From Psychrobacillus mangrovi (lineage in GTDB: Bacteria > Bacillota > Bacilli > Bacillales_A > Planococcaceae): 64,000 bases of DNA. Both the position numbers and the translations under genes were made by a program. This document shows positions 1 through 8,313 of the stretch, piece by piece. Each line of letters starts with the position of its first letter. Position 1 is the first letter of the stretch. The notes under the pieces are model-generated. The model saw nothing but the letters and a program-made list of their open reading frames with translations. It did not search any database and was not told the origin of the DNA. The DNA lies in assembly GCF_037104765.1 (NCBI RefSeq), contig NZ_JBAWSY010000006.1:142371-206370 (forward strand). Reading direction: 5' to 3'.

Positions 1-837
1 CCAGAGCTAAAAGGTTGGGACAAAGAGAAAATCAAAGCTCGAGTTAAAGAGTTACTTATAATGGTTGACCTTGATCCAGAAGTTTACGCAAGTCGTTATC
101 CGAAAGAACTTTCTGGTGGACAACAGCAGCGTGTAGGAGTGGCAAGAGCTTTGGCATCTGACCCTCGTGTCCTTCTCATGGATGAACCCTTTGGTGCCTT
201 AGATCCAATTACGCGTGATCAACTACAAGATCAATTAATTTCTTTACAAAGAAGACTAAAGAAAACAATTGTCTTTGTGACACATGATATGGATGAAGCA
301 TTAAAACTTGGTGACCGTATTGCGATTATGAAAGATGGTAATTTACTACAAATCAATACACCAGAAAAGTTATTACAAGAACCTGCTTCCGTTTTTGTAG
401 AGGAGTTTATCGGCAAGGATAGAATTATACAAAATCCTGAACTTATGCCAGTTGTCAGTGTGATGACAACAAAAGTAGTTACCTCTCAGCTAGGTCGCTC
501 TCCCGAAAAAGCGTTATTAAAGATGCGACAACAAAAAATTACTTCCCTAATCATTGTAGATGAAAATGACGATACATTTATCGGACTTATTTCTGCCTAT
601 GAGTTGATAAAAAAAGTAAATACGATTAAGTCCATCGAGGAAATTATGATTGTTCCTGAATACATCCTGTCTGAAACAGCTACTGCTAAAGATGCGATTA
701 TGATGATGCCAAATGTTAAGTACGGGGTTATTCCTGTTTTAAATGTTGCAAAAAAAGTAGTTGGATTAGTGACTCGTGGGACATTACTCACTGCTTTGTC
801 CAGCCAATGGACAGAATTGGAGGGTATAAATGAATAA
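1..837 (+). CDS. opuCA: OpuCA-type osmoprotectant ABC transporter ATPase (5' end outside window)
   Basis: Cytoplasmic ATPase of a quaternary-amine (glycine betaine/carnitine/choline) importer. The frame is open from base 1, so the N-terminus with Walker A lies outside the window; the ATG at 61 is internal. Visible are the signature LSGGQQQR, Walker B LLMDEP followed by FGALD, and the switch histidine VTHD. The C-terminal part carries a tandem CBS region (about the last 130 residues), which separates OpuA/OpuC-type ATPases from generic ones and is the known ionic-strength sensing module of the family. The stop overlaps the next gene by 8 bases, so translation is probably coupled. Family assignment is firm; substrate is inferred. 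Confidence 0.93.
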   Translation, partial: PELKGWDKEKIKARVKELLIMVDLDPEVYASRYPKELSGGQQQRVGVARALASDPRVLLMDEPFGALDPITRDQLQDQLISLQRRLKKTIVFVTHDMDEALKLGDRIAIMKDGNLLQINTPEKLLQEPASVFVEEFIGKDRIIQNPELMPVVSVMTTKVVTSQLGRSPEKALLKMRQQKITSLIIVDENDDTFIGLISAYELIKKVNTIKSIEEIMIVPEYILSETATAKDAIMMMPNVKYGVIPVLNVAKKVVGLVTRGTLLTALSSQWTELEGINE

Positions 838-1483
838 TTTAAATATATGGGAGCAATTTACCCAACAAGCACAACTGCGTTGGTCTGAGGTAATTGAAGC
901 AACTTCCGTTCATATACAATTAGTATTCTTTTCTATGTTAATAGCAATTGTTCTTGGAATTGGATTAGGTATTTTAATAACACGAGTTCCGAAACTCTCG
1001 ACAGTTGTATTGGGTGGTGCAGGTATTTTACAAACCATTCCGAGTTTAGCACTTTTAGGTTTCATGATTCCTATTTTCGGTATAGGTGTAAACACAGCAA
1101 TCGCTGCTCTATTTTTGTATTCACTTCTTCCTATTATTCGAAACACATATACAGGTATTAAAGATGTAAATAAAGCAACTGTAGAAGCTGCTAAAGGTAT
1201 GGGGATGACTAGTCTTCAAGTATTGTTAAAAGTTGAACTTCCTCTTGCAATTCCAATGATTATGGCCGGTGTACGAACTGCAGCCGTTATTAATGTCGGA
1301 ACCGCTACACTTGCGGCGTTTATCGGTGCTGGTGGTCTTGGAGATTTCATCTTTTTAGGAATTACTCGCGGTATTGATGGTTTGATCTTATTAGGTGCTA
1401 TTCCAGCTGCGTTGTTGGCAATTATTTTAGAGATATTCTTCACTTATCTTGAACGTTGGACAACGCCGGAAGGGTTAAAATAA
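830..1483 (+). CDS. opuCB: OpuCB-type osmoprotectant ABC transporter permease
   Basis: Inner-membrane permease of 217 residues, the usual length for OpuCB/OpuBB. It has about five to six hydrophobic helices and a BPD_transp_1 EAA-type loop around residues 122-140 (EAAKGMGMT then KVELPLAIP), which docks on the ATPase. The ATG overlaps the end of opuCA, and opuCC starts 9 bases downstream, so the three form one operon. Classical OpuC has a second permease (OpuCD), which is not present here, so this subunit may form a homodimer or pair with a permease encoded elsewhere. Confidence 0.93.
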   Translation: MNNLNIWEQFTQQAQLRWSEVIEATSVHIQLVFFSMLIAIVLGIGLGILITRVPKLSTVVLGGAGILQTIPSLALLGFMIPIFGIGVNTAIAALFLYSLLPIIRNTYTGIKDVNKATVEAAKGMGMTSLQVLLKVELPLAIPMIMAGVRTAAVINVGTATLAAFIGAGGLGDFIFLGITRGIDGLILLGAIPAALLAIILEIFFTYLERWTTPEGLK

Positions 1484-1492
1484 GGTGATCAT

Positions 1493-2383
1493 ATGACGAG
1501 AAAAATTATTATTAAATGCTTAACACTACTCCTGTTAGTTACTACACTGACAGGGTGTATATTCAAGGAAGAGGATGCTTTAATAATTGGCTCCCGTAAC
1601 AATACGGAAAGTATTATTTTGTCTAATCTTATGGGGCAATTAATTGAAGATAAAACGGGAATTAACGTAACCTATAAAGAAAATCTTGGCGGATCGAATG
1701 TTGTTTGGACTGCCATGGTTAATGGAAAAATTGACGTTATACCAGATTATACTGGAACAATTGTTATTAACTATTATCATGAGACTGCAGGTAATGCAGA
1801 TGAAACGTTAGCTAAAACAAGAGAGTTGGTTGCAGCTGATGGCATTACCGCTTTAGATTCATTTGGTTTTAACAATACGTATACATTGGCTCTTGATGAA
1901 GATGAAGCTGAGTCGTTGGGAGTAAAGACTTTTAGTGATTTTGCGAAGGTTTCAGATGATTTTATTCTAGGCGCAGTATTTGAATTTATTGATCGTCCCG
2001 ATGGATTACCGGGGTTTCAAAAGGCCTATGGTATTAAGTTTAAAGAAGTAAAAGGAATGGATCATGGAATTATGTATCGCTCCATCAATGCTAAAGAGGT
2101 AGACGTTATTAACTCTTATACAACAGATGGTCAGCTACAAATGTATAACTTACGTGTTCTAGAAGATGATAAGAGCTATTTCCCACCTTATCATGCTCTT
2201 CCTCTAGTTCGCACAGAAATATTAGAACAGTACCCTGAAATTGGGGAAGTACTTCTAGAATTAGCAGGTAAAATAGATGAAACCGCGATGCAAGAGATGA
2301 ATGCAAAAGTGGATAATGAGGGACAAATGGTTGAACTTGTGGCTAAAGAATTCCTTCAAGAAGCTGGATTAATCAGTAAATAA
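1493..2383 (+). CDS. opuCC: OpuCC-type osmoprotectant-binding lipoprotein
   Basis: Extracytoplasmic substrate-binding protein of 296 residues. A lipoprotein signal is visible: positively charged start, hydrophobic stretch, lipobox LTGC with the acylated Cys at residue 22. The mature part begins with the family pattern around IIGSRNNTES and contains VIPDYTGT, typical of the OpuAC/OpuCC class that closes on quaternary ammonium compounds. It delivers ligand to the OpuCB permease encoded just upstream. A ribosome site AAGGTGAT precedes the ATG. The gene is followed by a strong terminator, so the operon ends here without a second permease. Confidence 0.92.
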   Translation: MTRKIIIKCLTLLLLVTTLTGCIFKEEDALIIGSRNNTESIILSNLMGQLIEDKTGINVTYKENLGGSNVVWTAMVNGKIDVIPDYTGTIVINYYHETAGNADETLAKTRELVAADGITALDSFGFNNTYTLALDEDEAESLGVKTFSDFAKVSDDFILGAVFEFIDRPDGLPGFQKAYGIKFKEVKGMDHGIMYRSINAKEVDVINSYTTDGQLQMYNLRVLEDDKSYFPPYHALPLVRTEILEQYPEIGEVLLELAGKIDETAMQEMNAKVDNEGQMVELVAKEFLQEAGLISK

Positions 2384-2414
2384 TAAAAGAGCTTCCTAGT
2401 TTGAAAAGTAATTT

Positions 2415-2455
2415 ACAAAAGTCGGTTCCCTTTTGGGAGATCGGCTTTTGTTTTT
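2415..2455 (+). terminator. Rho-independent terminator of the opuC operon
   Basis: CAAAAG and CTTTTG arms with a paired core (GGTTCCC / GGGAGATC, including G-U pairs) followed by TTTTT, 30 bases after opuCC. It marks the end of the operon. Confidence 0.85.
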
Positions 2456-2591
2456 ACTTCCCCTAAAGATTATCTAAAAAAGTAAGAGTTGGAGTAATCA
2501 TTTACTCCAACTAATTAGCGAATGCAGTTCAGTGCACCTCACATACCGTAGTATACACCGTCCAGTACTTATACAACTCTAAATTCATTTT

Positions 2592-3230
2592 TTACGCCAA
2601 TAATGTCATTACTGCAAAGAAATGCAATATGGATGCAGCAAGCACAAAAATATGCCAGACTGCATGATGATACGTAAATCCGCGCCATACATAAAATACT
2701 GCACCAACTGTATAAAGAACACCGCCTACAGCCAGATAAATCAGACCTTGAGTCGATACGTTTGCAATAAGTGGTTTCCATGCAAATACCATCAGCCAGC
2801 CCATTACTACGTACAATAACGTCGACGTATGCAAAAAGCGCTTCACAAAATATGCTTTAAACACCGTACCAGCTATCGCAAGCCCCCACACAACCCCAAA
2901 CAACGTCCAGCCAAGTGTCCCTTTTACTGCAAGGAATAAAAAAGGAGTGTATGTCCCAGCAATAAAAAAGTAAATGGACGAGTGATCCATTATCTCAAAC
3001 ACATCTTTCGCTCTGCCAGCTGGAAACCCATGAACGAGTGTGGATGACGCATATAATAGCACCATCGTTGCTCCAAACAACGTAAAACTCACCACATGCC
3101 ACGCCGTTCCTTGTGTTACAGAAGACACAATCAATATGACGAGTGCCGCTATACTTAAAAGAGCTCCTATTCCGTGAATGATTGCATTCGCAATCTCTTC
3201 ACGCTTCGAAAATATATGTGTATTACTCAT
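2592..3230 (-). CDS. trhA: Hemolysin III / TrhA family membrane protein (PAQR superfamily)
   Basis: Integral membrane protein of 212 residues with about seven hydrophobic helices. Family marks are HGIGA near residue 34, STLVHG near residue 63, MDHSSIYFFIAGTYTPF around 81-97, and HHAVWH near the C-terminus; the His and Asp residues are the probable metal site of the PAQR fold. Known members are linked to membrane-energetics homeostasis; the hemolysin name is historical. It stands alone, with a 20-bp repeat array upstream. The ATG is preceded by a weak ribosome site. Confidence 0.9.
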   Translation of the reverse strand: MSNTHIFSKREEIANAIIHGIGALLSIAALVILIVSSVTQGTAWHVVSFTLFGATMVLLYASSTLVHGFPAGRAKDVFEIMDHSSIYFFIAGTYTPFLFLAVKGTLGWTLFGVVWGLAIAGTVFKAYFVKRFLHTSTLLYVVMGWLMVFAWKPLIANVSTQGLIYLAVGGVLYTVGAVFYVWRGFTYHHAVWHIFVLAASILHFFAVMTLLA

Positions 3231-3318
3231 CTTAGTTCATTCCCATCTGATGGATCTCTATATCTTTATGCTATCACTTTGTTTGAATAGTTCAAAATAA
3301 GTACCTTCGGCAGATGAA

Positions 3319-3432
3319 CGGTCACAAATATTTTTATCCGGACATATTTCTTTTTATACGGACACAAAAAATTCTATACGGACGCATTTCTTTTTATACG
3401 GTAAGAAACAATTCTATCCGGTCGTATTTGAA
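3319..3432. repeat. 20-bp CGGTCA-type repeat array (about 6 units)
   Basis: CGG starts recur exactly every 20 bases at 3319, 3339, 3359, 3379, 3399 and 3419. Units look like CGGTCACAAATATTTTTATC, a CGG(T/A)C head plus an AT-rich tail. The array lies between trhA and the cold-shock gene. Related arrays occur near 27.5, 44.2, 50.3, 50.6 and 52.1 kb. Confidence 0.9.
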
Positions 3433-3439
3433 TATAAAC

Positions 3440-3470
3440 AAAAAAAGAGACACTCATAAAGAGTGTCCCT
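3440..3470 (-). terminator. Terminator of the cold-shock gene
   Basis: Read on the minus strand, GGGACACTC and GAGTGTCTC arms around a TTTAT loop, followed by a run of T. It lies about 20 bases after the stop of the cold-shock gene. Confidence 0.88.
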
Positions 3471-3491
3471 GATTTACTTAATTCCAAAGAA

Positions 3492-3692
3492 TTAAAGTTT
3501 TACGATGTTAACTGCTTGTGGTCCACGTTGACCATCTTCGATATCAAATTCCACTTTTTGACCTTCGTCAAGTGATTTGAAACCTTCGCCTTGGATCGCT
3601 GAGAAGTGAGCGAATACGTCGTTTCCGCCTTCAACTTCGATAAATCCAAAACCTTTTTCTGCGTTAAACCATTTTACTGTACCTTGTGTCAT
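3492..3692 (-). CDS. CspA/CspD-family cold-shock protein
   Basis: Small cytoplasmic single-stranded nucleic-acid binding protein of 66 residues, exactly the family length. It is one cold-shock domain with RNP1 (KGFGFIEV, about residues 13-20) and RNP2 (VFAHF, about 26-30) and ends in PQAVNIVKL. Such proteins act as RNA chaperones in cold shock and stationary phase. An AGGAGG-like site lies 8-9 bases before the ATG. A perfect 22-bp inverted repeat lies in the leader, which may matter for regulation. Confidence 0.96.
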   Translation of the reverse strand: MTQGTVKWFNAEKGFGFIEVEGGNDVFAHFSAIQGEGFKSLDEGQKVEFDIEDGQRGPQAVNIVKL

Positions 3693-3725
3693 TTAAAAGA
3701 CCTCCAAAAATTGTATTGAATAAAA

Positions 3726-3784
3726 AATTCACATATTACAAAAAGTACCGAACAAACACGATTACTTTTTGTAATATGTGAATT
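3726..3784 (-). promoter_or_regulatory. Perfect 22-bp inverted repeat in the cold-shock leader region
   Basis: Positions 3726-3747 and 3763-3784 are exact reverse complements, separated by 15 bases. In the minus direction the second arm is followed by T-rich sequence, then the ribosome site and start of the cold-shock gene about 30 bases on. It could be the terminator of the gene ending at 3871, an attenuator or RNA thermometer, or a protein operator. The structure is seen; the role is inferred. Confidence 0.75.
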
Positions 3785-3870
3785 CATTGTTTCTGTTAAG
3801 CAATTTAATTATTGTCCTTACTATATAACAGTTTTATACATTTGTCCACCAATAACTCTTAAAAGCAAAT

Positions 3871-4386
3871 TTAAATACTATGCAGCTCTTCCAAAGTTTC
3901 TAACACATGCTCAAGAAATTCTTCAATCTCCCCCATGTGCTCTTCATTAATTTTACGTGTAAATTCCACTTCAATCGTATCAAGATATCCTGGTTCTTCC
4001 TGATTGTATAGGAAACTCAGTGTTTGAGTTAGCTTGCTATCGTCTTCCCATATCTCTTTGATTGTTTGTTCGATAATATTACATTGTATAGGAAAATTTT
4101 GAACGCGCTTGTAGAATCGCAATAGTAACGTGCACCCAATATTTTTTACGGGTAGCTCTAATATCTCCCCAGCTAGTTCGTCTAAAGTAGCCTTTAATAC
4201 TATTTCCGCCGTTACATCTTGTGGATCGACTAATGAAAATTGTACAGAAAACTCCCTCGCTAGAATAGATAAGTCAATTTGGTCTTCTCGGTTTGTAATA
4301 TGGATTTTGCGTTCTATATTATCTAAATCATACACTTGGTTTTCAAAGGCTACTTTTAAATTCTCAAAAATGGTTGGATCAAACAT
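3871..4386 (-). CDS. Conserved Bacillales protein of unknown function
   Basis: Acidic soluble protein of 171 residues with no signal peptide or membrane segment. I do not recognise a named domain. The start chosen is the ATG of MFDPTIFENLKV at 4386, because a clear GGAGGA ribosome site lies 8-9 bases upstream; an in-frame ATG further upstream at 4437 has no such site. The C-terminus is rich in Glu (repeated EEFLEHVLETLEEL) and probably helical. It is monocistronic and lies between the HD-GYP gene and the cold-shock gene on the same strand. No function can be assigned from sequence. Confidence 0.75.
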   Translation of the reverse strand: MFDPTIFENLKVAFENQVYDLDNIERKIHITNREDQIDLSILAREFSVQFSLVDPQDVTAEIVLKATLDELAGEILELPVKNIGCTLLLRFYKRVQNFPIQCNIIEQTIKEIWEDDSKLTQTLSFLYNQEEPGYLDTIEVEFTRKINEEHMGEIEEFLEHVLETLEELHSI

Positions 4387-4621
4387 ATATAAATTCCTCC
4401 AAAGAAATTCCGTTGAGCTTTTCTTTATACTAGCCACTTTTTATAGAAATTATATCAAATGATACTTGCATTATGATAAAAAGAGACATACTTCAGTATA
4501 AATACCATACTCATCGCTTAACAAAACTTGTTTAAACAATCCTATGACTAAAAATTAATCGTACTGTCTTTTATCGTTCCACTGTTTTGCTTACATGGTT
4601 TATTACTATCTTAACATCGTC

Positions 4622-5728
4622 TTACATTAATGCGTCAGCCATTACAATTTCAAGCGTTAGGTTTTCCTTTGCTCCTAAATTAATTTCATATGGAGTCACA
4701 TTTTCATTTTCTTCATTTTTAATAATGCGGATTTCAGGACGCCCCGCCGCCTGGTAGTTATATTGCGTGACGATTCCTGTCCGACCATCGTTTAGTGTTA
4801 CGGTTAAGCCTGGTGGATAGATGGCAATACACTCTTTAAATAAGCTGACTTGATGAGTATCGAACTGAGTACCACTTCCAGCATATAGAATTTCGAGTCC
4901 TTGATGAGGCATTACGGCCGGCCTGAATGCTCTTGGATTTGTCACCGCATCGAACACATCGGCAACACTTATGATTTTCGCATATTTATGAATTTCATCT
5001 CCCTTTAATCCTCTTGGATAGCCCATCCCATCGATTCTTTCGTGATGCTGCAACGCACAATGAGCAACCGGCAAAGGGATTTCATGTATTTTTCGTAGTA
5101 TATCGAAGCCCTTTGCACAATGTTGTTTGACTAGAGCATATTCCTCTTTTGTTAACTCTCCCGGTTTATTTAATAAATTTTGCGGAATATGTAATTTTCC
5201 TAAATCGTGTAACATGGCTCCCAATCCGATTTCTTCAATATTCTTAAGAGGTAATCCATTTTCGATAGCAAGCTGACAAGCATATATAGAAACGTTCAGC
5301 GAATGATTGAACACATAATTTTCATGAACTTTTGTCGCAGCTAGTAAATTCAATGCATTTTCATTATCCGTTAGAGACGACAATATATCCTTAAAAACTT
5401 TTTGAAAGCTCCGTATCGCTCTACCTGATTTCATCATCCCTTGAAGATTTGTGTTTGAATGACTTAAATCCATTAATGTTTGAAACCCTTCAGTAATCGT
5501 ATTTAAAGCTTCCATACGTAACGCTTCAGGAATGGACTCAACAATCTCTATTCCTTCAGAAACTTCATCTTCTATATAAATAGTTGTAACATTATATTTT
5601 TGCAACTTAGGGATGATTCGATCTATTAGTTCTGCTCCCTTTGCTAACAAAATTTTACCTTTGTCATTATATATCGGTTTACCCAACCTCATTCCGGGCC
5701 GACATTGATCAATTTTAACTAAACGCAT
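4622..5728 (-). CDS. HD-GYP domain protein, putative cyclic-di-GMP phosphodiesterase
   Basis: A 368-residue cytoplasmic protein. The first about 100 residues are an N-terminal domain starting MRLVKIDQCRPGMRLGKPIY, common before HD-GYP domains in Bacillales. The HD-GYP domain spans about 125-290, with metal ligands in HSLNVS (142-147), HDLGK (174-178) and HHERIDGMGYP (228-238). This closely matches the active consensus HHExxDGxGYP, so catalysis on cyclic-di-GMP is likely. The last 70 residues form a small beta-rich tail. No transmembrane segment is seen. It is transcribed alone, so it probably responds to internal signals or partner proteins. Confidence 0.9.
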   Translation of the reverse strand: MRLVKIDQCRPGMRLGKPIYNDKGKILLAKGAELIDRIIPKLQKYNVTTIYIEDEVSEGIEIVESIPEALRMEALNTITEGFQTLMDLSHSNTNLQGMMKSGRAIRSFQKVFKDILSSLTDNENALNLLAATKVHENYVFNHSLNVSIYACQLAIENGLPLKNIEEIGLGAMLHDLGKLHIPQNLLNKPGELTKEEYALVKQHCAKGFDILRKIHEIPLPVAHCALQHHERIDGMGYPRGLKGDEIHKYAKIISVADVFDAVTNPRAFRPAVMPHQGLEILYAGSGTQFDTHQVSLFKECIAIYPPGLTVTLNDGRTGIVTQYNYQAAGRPEIRIIKNEENENVTPYEINLGAKENLTLEIVMADALM

Positions 5729-5979
5729 TCTGCGAGCTCCCTATTCTAAGCACAATGAGTCGATTGTACTTACGTTTGATATTATATTCATACTAAAGGT
5801 AATAATTTGATATAGTTCTATTATATTATGAAAATAGGTAAAAGAGAATAGTTAATCAGACGATAGTTGTTGTTAATCCCGATATCCAGAAAAGAATTCA
5901 AAAAAAATTGACAAACTATGACCCATGCATTTAACATGTATCACGGAATAGCGAAATCATTTTTAGGAGATAGATACTG

Positions 5980-6396
5980 ATGAAAAAAATAAAGGTTAAA
6001 GATTTACTAGGACAAGGACACAGCCTGATGAATAATATCGTAATGGATACAGCTGGTTTACTCGAAGAAGCATACTTTGTTATTAAGATAGATGACTTGC
6101 TGAAAGAACGAGGGATCACTCAAAAAGACTTAGCTCAGATGACAGGAATGCGAGTTGGTACGGTATCAGAGATCATCAATGGTAAAGGTATTAGCCTAAA
6201 TAAAGTACAGCTCTTTGCTATTATGGCGGCTTTAAGAGTTAAAAGCATAGATGACCTTTATGAGATGAAATTACCTGAGGGCTTAGAGGAGACTTTTTAT
6301 ACAGAACAGGCCGAATGGAAATCAACAAAAGAAATGCCAATAGCAGTTAAAGAGTTGTACAAAGAGAATGTACTAAAAGCGTCAGGATTAAAATAA
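5980..6396 (+). CDS. XRE-family helix-turn-helix regulator
   Basis: A 138-residue DNA-binding protein. The HTH_3-type domain is about residues 37-95 (KIDDLLKERGITQKDLAQMT, then VGTVSEIINGKG), flanked by a short N-terminal arm and a C-terminal tail with no recognised ligand domain. TTAGGAG lies about 10 bases before the ATG. It converges on a second small XRE gene across a bidirectional hairpin. No partner toxin or phage gene is adjacent, so the target is unknown. Confidence 0.85.
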   Translation: MKKIKVKDLLGQGHSLMNNIVMDTAGLLEEAYFVIKIDDLLKERGITQKDLAQMTGMRVGTVSEIINGKGISLNKVQLFAIMAALRVKSIDDLYEMKLPEGLEETFYTEQAEWKSTKEMPIAVKELYKENVLKASGLK

Positions 6397-6455
6397 GACA
6401 CAACTTTACATACAAAAAGAAGCGTCAGGATAAGAAGTTCAGGAAAGATAGTACT

Positions 6456-6488
6456 AAAAAAATGCTTGGAGATTTCCAAGCATTTTTT
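6456..6488. terminator. Bidirectional terminator between two XRE genes
   Basis: AAAAAATGCTTGG and CCAAGCATTTTTT form a perfect stem with A/T runs on both sides. It lies between convergent genes and can serve both. Confidence 0.9.
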
Positions 6489-6495
6489 AATTAAA

Positions 6496-6717
6496 TTATT
6501 CTTGAGCGTCTTCATCACTCTTGTATTCTAAAGTATCTCCAGGTTGGCAATCCAATGGCTTACAAATTGCCTCTAATGTGGATAATCGAATGGCTTTTGC
6601 CTTTCCATTTTTCAATATAGAAAGATTAGCCATCGTGATTCCAACCCTCTCCGAAAGTTCTGTTACGCTCATTTTCCTTTTAGCCAACATCACATCAATA
6701 TTAATTATAATTGCCAT
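6496..6717 (-). CDS. YozG-like small XRE regulator
   Basis: A 73-residue single-domain HTH protein (MAIIINIDVMLAKRKMSVTE, then SERVGITMANLSILKNGKAK). The ending PLDCQPGDTLEY is typical of the YozG/YdaS-like family. The ATG at 6717 is chosen because GAGGTG lies 6 bases before it; a GTG three codons upstream would overlap that site. Members of this family usually sit just downstream of a DUF2975 membrane protein, and the C-terminal end of such a gene is seen directly upstream here, so this is the surviving half of a pair. Confidence 0.88.
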   Translation of the reverse strand: MAIIINIDVMLAKRKMSVTELSERVGITMANLSILKNGKAKAIRLSTLEAICKPLDCQPGDTLEYKSDEDAQE

Positions 6718-6727
6718 GTCATTCACC

Positions 6728-6868
6728 TCAGACTACTAAGTCATTTTCTGATTTTATATCGATGGCCTCTTGTAAAAGCCTTTGAAGAACAGCAGCAAAG
6801 ACGGCAATCACCATGGGAGAAAAAATCATGAAAAAGCATTCCTCATTACAAAAAAATGCTCTATAGCT
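6728..6868 (-). pseudogene. DUF2975 membrane-protein remnant (C-terminus only)
   Basis: An open minus-strand frame ends with a TGA at 6728 and reads about 33 residues matching the DUF2975 C-terminus (VIAVFAAVLQRLLQEAID, then IKSENDLVV). The frame meets a stop at about 6869 and no start or N-terminal helices are present, so about three quarters of the gene is missing. It directly precedes the YozG-like regulator, with the ribosome site overlapping its stop, as in intact pairs. Family recognition is from memory of the conserved tail. Confidence 0.7.
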
Positions 6869-6877
6869 TTAACCTAT

Positions 6878-6970
6878 TCAATTTAAAACTTGTTCAATCT
6901 TTTCTGTTGCCTTTATGTCTGATTCATCAATGCCACCATACTTGTGATCATATCCTAAGAGAAGATTGTA
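6878..6970 (-). pseudogene. Possible C-terminal gene fragment, unrecognised
   Basis: A 30-residue open stretch bounded by stops, with natural-looking coding character (LLLGYDHKYGGIDESDIKAT, ending EKIEQVLN). It has no start codon or ribosome site. It lies upstream of the DUF2975 remnant on the same strand, suggesting a deletion that fused two gene ends. I do not recognise the family. Confidence 0.3.
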
Positions 6971-7053
6971 CTACACTCATTTTTAATACAATTTGTATCC
7001 TTATTTATCTCAATTACATACATTATTGAAAATGGCAAAAAGGAGTTGTACAT

Positions 7054-7434
7054 TTGGAAATCCCTGTTTCTGGATTCATGTATCATTCAGACGATTCGGA
7101 TCCTCAGCATTCCCACCAACTTTTTATCACTTCATGGGATGGCAGACCTGTCCCTGCCCATGTCCACGAATTTAGAGGAGTAACTTCTTTTGATGCGGGA
7201 CATAATCACAGATACGCTGGAATTACTGAACCAGCACCAAGTGGAGTCCCACACACTCATCGATACTTTACCTTTACATCAGTGGACGATCAACATCAAC
7301 ATGAAATTCGTGGTGTTACTGGTCCAGCTATTCCGCTTCCTAACGGCGGTCATTATCATGAGTTTAGTGGGGTTACTACTATAGAAGGAATGAATCCTCA
7401 TAGGCACAATTATAGCGGGAGAACTAGTTTATAA
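7054..7434 (+). CDS. YmaF-family histidine-rich protein
   Basis: A 126-residue protein extremely rich in His, with repeated units of the form HxHEFxGVT (PAHVHEFRGVTSF, AGHNHRYAGIT, DQHQHEIRGVTG, GHYHEFSGVTT, PHRHNYSGRTS). This is the layout of Bacillus YmaF (PF12788). Function is unknown; the His pairs suggest metal binding. The TTG at 7054 is chosen because AAGGAG lies about 9 bases before it; the first ATG is eight codons inside the repeat region. No signal peptide. A terminator follows. Confidence 0.88.
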   Translation: MEIPVSGFMYHSDDSDPQHSHQLFITSWDGRPVPAHVHEFRGVTSFDAGHNHRYAGITEPAPSGVPHTHRYFTFTSVDDQHQHEIRGVTGPAIPLPNGGHYHEFSGVTTIEGMNPHRHNYSGRTSL

Positions 7435-7489
7435 TCTTTATAGATTTTGAGAGTGTTTTAATTCATGGGAGTTCAATAAGTTTAACAAC

Positions 7490-7528
7490 AATGGCATCAA
7501 TCCTTTGTTGGATCAACGCCATTTTTTT
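7490..7528 (+). terminator. Terminator after ymaF-like gene
   Basis: AATGGC ... GCCATT outer arms with an inner TCAATCC/GGATCAA pairing, followed by TTTTTTTATT. Confidence 0.75.
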
Positions 7529-7724
7529 ATTATTTATCTGAGTTCTTTTTCAAATATAAGTTGTATTTGTAATGCTTGCCCACCTGCCCTGACTGGCAAT
7601 GGTCCACACGCCCTTGTTCATTTGTTAATCATGAATAATATGTAAACAAATGAGTAGACCTCTTTGCTGCCTTTATCTCGACTTAGAGCATATTGGTAGA
7701 TATATAGAAAAGGGATGTTGAAAG

Positions 7725-7994
7725 ATGAAAAACGAAAATAATTATCCAATCGATCAAAGTCCAGATTCAACAGAAATTTATGCTGCTAAACTATCGTTAA
7801 TTGGAGCTGTACTCTCTACGTTAGGTGATGGAATATCAGCAATAGCTGCAGGAATTAATCTACAAAATTTAGAAAGGACAAATAATCAAAACTCTCAAGA
7901 GCAATTAAATCAATCAAAGCAATTAGAACAAATGCAGAAACAAATTGACCAATTAACAAGTAAGTTAGATAAAATGGAGCGTAGTAAGAGGTAA
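7725..7994 (+). CDS. Small protein with hydrophobic segment and coiled-coil tail, unknown
   Basis: An 89-residue protein. Residues 20-47 are a weakly hydrophobic, Ala/Gly-rich helix (LSLIGAVLSTLGDGISAIAA). Residues 48-86 are Gln/Asn/Leu-rich with heptad spacing (EQLNQSKQLEQMQKQIDQLT), a likely coiled coil. GGGATG lies close upstream as a weak ribosome site. Its stop codon is inside the terminator stem. Function unknown; similar small proteins occur in Bacillus genomes. Confidence 0.75.
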   Translation: MKNENNYPIDQSPDSTEIYAAKLSLIGAVLSTLGDGISAIAAGINLQNLERTNNQNSQEQLNQSKQLEQMQKQIDQLTSKLDKMERSKR

Positions 7995-8018
7995 GGACTT
8001 TCCTCTTACTTTTTTTGT
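7984..8018 (+). terminator. Terminator overlapping the stop of the 7725 gene
   Basis: GTAAGAGG (7984-7991) and CCTCTTAC (8002-8009) are perfect arms followed by seven T. The left arm contains the last coding bases. Confidence 0.92.
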
Positions 8019-8083
8019 TTTTATTAGTAACTACTTCTTTCGCAATTTGGTTTAAATGCGACACCCATTCTCCGCTTCTTTTA

Positions 8084-8116
8084 TTCAACTAAACTGACCC
8101 GTTGGCTGAATAAGAA
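8084..8116. repeat. Degenerate TTGAACTAAC-type palindromic element
   Basis: TTCAACTAAACTGACCCG followed by TTGGCTGAATAAG. It resembles the better copies at 12.4 and 13.6 kb and lies between two unrelated small genes. Confidence 0.55.
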
Positions 8117-8313
8117 ACTGGAATCCAAAATCAAATCGACTTGATCATTGAACTGGATTGAATAGGGCATGTACCTTATATTGATATAACATCAGGATTA
8201 GAATGTATTTATCTTCGAATCTATTAGTATATTCATCTTATTTTCCAAAAAACATTTGGCTTACATAGTCCTTTTTTTTCTGAGCAAAATAAATATTGAA
8301 GGTGGTCATAAAC

